Source: Eutreptiella sp. 'Long Island Sound 2002' | Lineage: Eukaryota; Euglenozoa; Euglenophyceae; Eutreptiales; Eutreptiaceae | Length of the DNA: 64,000 nucleotides | Reading direction: 5' to 3' | Assembly: GCA_964036045.1 (NCBI GenBank) | Contig: OZ038402.1 | Coordinates: 946,445-1,010,444, forward strand | Shown here: piece after piece, positions 60,546-64,000 of the stretch | Position numbering within the stretch: position 1 is the first letter of the stretch | How the letters are laid out: each line of letters opens with the position of its first letter | Position numbers and translations under genes: made by a program | The notes under the pieces: model-generated | The model's input: only the letters and a program-made list of their open reading frames with translations | Databases searched by the model: none | What the model was told of the DNA's origin: nothing

Positions 60546-63500
60546 CACGGGGCCCTATTCATTCTAGACCCCCAAAATAATTGACGCATAAGCACGCGTC
60601 AATTATTTTGAGGGTCTAGACCCCCAAAATAATTGGCACGTGCCCACGTGCCAATTCCAAGGGGGGTCTAGACGCCCAAACTAATTGGTGTGTGCCTATG
60701 CGCCAATTCCTAGGGGGTCTAGACCCCCAAATAATTGACGCATAGGGAGGCGCCAATTCCTAAGGGGGTCCTTGCCCCCAAAATAATTGGCGCGTGGGCA
60801 CGCGTCAATTATTTTGAGGGTCTGGACCCCCCCAATAACTGGCGCATAGGCACACGTGAATTTTTTCGGGGGTCTAGACCCCCCTAGGAATTGGCGCATG
60901 CGCACACACCAATCATTTGGGGGGTCTAGACCCCCCAAAAAATTGGCGGGTGGACACGCGTCAATTGATTTGAGGGTCTAGACCCCCCAAAAATTGGCGC
61001 GTGGGCACGCTTCAATTATTTGGGGAATAATTGGCACATAGGCACACACCAATTCCTAGTGGGGGCTAGACCCCCCAGATAATTGGCGCATGCCCACGCG
61101 CCAATTATTTTTGGGGTCTATACCCCCTAAATAATTGGTGTGTGGCGACGCGTCAATTATCATGAGGGTCTAGACCCCCCAATTAATTGGCGCGTGGGCA
61201 CGCGTCAATTATTTGGGGGCTCTAGACCCTCATCATAATTGACGCGTCGCCACGCGCCAATTATTTTGGGGGTGTAGACCCCCCTAAGAAGTGGCGCGTG
61301 GGCACGCGCCAAAGATTTTGGGGGTCTAGACCCCCCAAAAAATTGGCGTGTGCCCACACGTCATTTATTTCAGGGGGGCTATAGCGCCCTAGGAATTGGC
61401 GCGTGGGCACGCGCCAATTATTTTGAGGGTCTGGACCCCCCAAATAACTGGCGCATAGGCACATGTGAATTTTTTTGGGTGTCTAGACCCCCCTAGGAGT
61501 TGGCGCATGCGCACACACCAATTATTTGGGGGGTCTAGACCGCCCAAATAATGGGCGGGTGGACACACGTCAATTGATTTCAGGGTCTAGACCCCCCAAA
61601 AAATTGGCGCGTGGGCACGCTTCAATTATTTGGGGGATCTAGACCCCCAAAATAATTGGCGCATAGGCACGCGTCAATTCCTACGAGGGTCTAGACCCCA
61701 AAAAAAATTGGCACATAGGCACGCGCCAATTCCTAGGGGGGTCTGGACCCCGTAGATAATTGGCGCATAGGCACGCGCCAATTCCTAGTGGGGGCTAGAC
61801 CCCCCAGATAATTGGCGCATGCCCACGCGCCAATTATTTTTGGGGTCTATACCCCCTAAATAATTGGCGCGTGGCGACGCGTCAATTATTATGAGGGTCT
61901 AGACCCCGCAATTAATTGGCGCGTGGGCACGCGTCAATTAGTTGGGGGCTCTAGACCCTCATCATAATTGACGTGTCGCCACGCGCCAATTATTTTGGGG
62001 GTGTAGACCCCCCTAGGAATTGGCGCGTGGGCACGCGCCAAGGATTTTGGGGGTCTAGACCCCCCAAAAAATTGGCGTGTGCCCACACGTCATTTATTTC
62101 TGGGGGGCTAGAGCGCCCTAGGAATTGGCGCGTGGGCACGCGCCAATTATTTGGGGGGTATAGACCCCACAAATAATTGGCGCGTGGACACACGTCAATT
62201 ATTTCAGGGGTTTAGACCCCCCAAAGAATTGGCGCGTGGGCACGCGTCAATTATTTTCAGGGTCTGGACCCCCCAAATAACTGGCGCATAGGCACACGTG
62301 AATTTTTTCGGGGGTCTAGACCCCCCTAGGAATTGGCGCATGCGCACACACCAATTATTTGGGGGGTCTAGACCGCCCAAATAATGGGCGGGTGGACACG
62401 CGTCAATTGATTTGAGGGTCTAGACCCCCCAAAAATTGGCGCGTGGGCACGCTTCAATTATTTGGGGGATCTAGACCCCCCAAATAATTGGCGCATAGGC
62501 ACGCGTCAATTCCTACGAGCGTCTAGACCCCAAAAAAATTGGCACATAGGCACGCGCCAATTCCTAGGGGGGTCTAGACCCCGTAGATAATTGGCGCATA
62601 GGCACGCGCCAATTCCTAGGGGGGGCTAGACCCCCCGGATAATTGGCGCATGCCCACGCGCCAATTATTTTTGGGGTCTATACCCCCTAAATAATTGGCG
62701 CGTGGCGACGCGTCAATTATTATGAGGGTCTAGACCCCCCAATTAATTGGCGCGTGGGCACGCGTCAATTATTTGGGGGCTCTAGACCCTCATCATAATT
62801 GACGTGTCGCCACGCGCCAATTATTTTGGGGGTGTAGACCCCCCTAGGAATTGGCGCGTGGGCACGCGCCAAGGATTTTGGGGGTCTAGACCCCCCAAAA
62901 AATTGGCGTATGCCCACACGTCATTTATTTCTGGGGGGCTATAGCGCCCTAGGAATTGGCGCGTGGGCACGCGCCAATTATTTGGGGGGTATAGACCCCA
63001 CAAATAATTGGCGCGTGGACACACGTCAATTATTTCGGGGGTTTAGACCCCCCAAAGAATTGGCGCGTGGGCACGCGTCAATTATTTTGAGGGTCTAGAC
63101 CCCCAAAAAACTGGTGCCTGGGCACGCGTCAATTATTTCGGGGGTCTAGACCCCCCAAATAATTGGCGCGTGGACACACGTCAATTATTTTCAGGGTCTA
63201 GACCCCCCAATTCAATCATTGCCGTGTGGGCACGCGTCAATTAGATGAGGGGTCTAGACCCGCCTAGCATTTGGCGCATAGGCATGTGCCAATTATTTTG
63301 GGGGTCTAGACCCCCCAGGGAATTGGCGCGTGCCTACGCGCCAATTATTTCGGGGGTCTAGACTCCCCAAATGATTGGCGCGTGGGCACGTGTCAATTAT
63401 TTGGAGGGTGTAGACCCCCCTAGGAATTGACGCATAGGCACGTGCCAATTATTTGGCGGGTCTTGACCCCCCTAGGAATTGGCGCGTGGGCACGCGCCAA

Positions 63501-63718
63501 TCATTTGGGGGGCTAGACCGCCAAACTAATCGGCGCGTAGGCACGCGCCGATTCCTAAGGGGGTCTAGATCCCCCAAATAATTGGCGCGTGCCCACGCGC
63601 CAATTCCTACGGGGCTCTAGACCCCCAAAATAATTGGCGCATAGGCACGCGCTAGTTCCTAGGGGGATCTAGAACGCCGAAATAATTGGCGCGTGCCCAC
63701 GCGCCAATTCGTAGGGGG
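60546..63718. repeat. Two-palindrome satellite with higher-order repeats
   Basis: About 65 units of roughly 48 bp. Each has two palindromes: a cold-spot arm pair TTGGCGCGT / ACGCGCCAA around a GGGC or GCCC centre, and GGGGGTCTAGACCCCC centred on TCTAGA, joined by AT-rich TTATTTT or AAATAA links. Variants of the first palindrome include TTGACGCGT, TTGGCACGT and TTGGCGCAT. A group of variant units beginning TTTTTGGGGTCTATACCCCC recurs at about 61109, 61838 and 62669, giving a higher-order period of about 730-830 bp. The copy starting near 61790 and the one near 62630 are almost identical over several hundred bases. Confidence 0.95.
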
Positions 63719-63990
63719 GGCATGAGGCAACAAACAACATACACCTACACCTACGATCTCGTAGACTGCTGCCCTTTGCCGCTGTGCTCTTTACCCTCCG
63801 CCTCTAGCCACCACTCCTCAACTTTTTCTAAAGACTCTTGAGACTTCCTTGCATCTTGGGGCAGCCTTTTACATGGTTAGGCTATGCAGAAGTGCATCTT
63901 GCGGTTGCCAAATCCATTGCGTTCAAAGAATTGCATTGCAGGCATGGGCAAGTGCTGTTTTGAATCATGTCATGTCTCTGATACGTGACG
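63719..63990 (-). CDS. Partial exon at window edge
   Basis: Minus strand: PCKRLPQDARKSQESLEKVE then EWWLEAEGKEHSGKGQQSTR and a stop at about 63759-63761. Upstream in the same frame, FFERNGFGNRKMHFCIA ends in TAA. In another frame the upstream part reads CPCLQCNSLNAMDLATARC, a CPC..C pattern seen at the start of some plant CACTA transposase-associated domains. The C-terminal segment looks genuinely coding. The gene may be intron-split and continues beyond the window. Confidence 0.4.
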
Positions 63991-64000
63991 TGGTTTGCCA

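Noticed and set aside
60696-63098. Short ORFs in the palindromic satellite
   Set aside because: Periodic translations of the repeat on both strands.
60546-63718. CRISPR array
   Set aside because: Units are back-to-back palindromes without unique spacers, in a clearly eukaryotic context and without cas genes.

Overview
This is a GC-rich nuclear segment of a eukaryote, most likely a unicellular protist or alga. The evidence is GT-AG introns, a CCCH zinc finger, an R-S-ExE ADP-ribosyltransferase, piggyBac-, Harbinger- and hAT-type transposases, a tyrosine-recombinase retroelement, many minisatellites and frequent runs of 9 or more G or C. No operons, bacterial genes or organelle genes are seen. 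The species cannot be named from the sequence. Almost every recognisable gene lies on the minus strand and most belong to mobile elements.

Layout. 1-9.2 kb is repeat-rich, with a dispersed repeat pair, a tRNA-like SINE head, and a Harbinger transposase at 4.5-5.4 kb. 9.3-14.3 kb holds 21-bp and 22-bp minisatellites, a CTG tract, a CCCH zinc-finger exon whose upstream intron is a minisatellite, a MITE and duplicated GGTTGG arrays. 14.3-23.5 kb is sparse: a few isolated exons, a CAA tract and an ADP-ribosyltransferase exon (21.68-22.43 kb). 23.56-25.52 kb is a 13-bp minisatellite.

27.2-30.8 kb and 46.0-52.3 kb carry two copies of an uncharacterised transposon ('locus A' and 'locus B'). Each encodes a D-D-E-like transposase and a second protein with a Cys cluster, a W-CACQQV motif and a C-terminal coiled coil. 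Two further partial copies of the second gene lie in a near-identical 1.17-kb duplication (37.30-38.47 and 44.37-45.55 kb). 31.0-36.6 kb is a decayed tyrosine-recombinase (YR) retroelement with the order gag-like, YR, RT-RNaseH. 38.8-40.6 kb is a piggyBac transposase gene. 40.98-43.79 kb is an unrecognised but fully open seven-exon gene (661 codons in my model). The piggyBac gene and this gene share a distinctive family of introns.

52.5-59.4 kb is a minus-strand composite element: a SAP-like module, a hAT-like transposase, a USP-like deubiquitinase fragment, a 2-oxoglutarate-dioxygenase-like domain and an OTU-like protease. 60.55-63.72 kb is a satellite of two alternating palindromes with a higher-order period of about 0.73-0.83 kb.

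Main themes. (1) Introns of mobile-element genes are filled with family-specific repeats, and paralogous introns at matching positions carry different repeats. (2) Several unrelated transposases share small Cys-rich modules at their C termini. (3) The 52.5-59.4 kb element groups a transposase with two deubiquitinase-like domains and a DNA-modification-like dioxygenase. Many frames break at homopolymers, so decay and sequencing error cannot be separated here.
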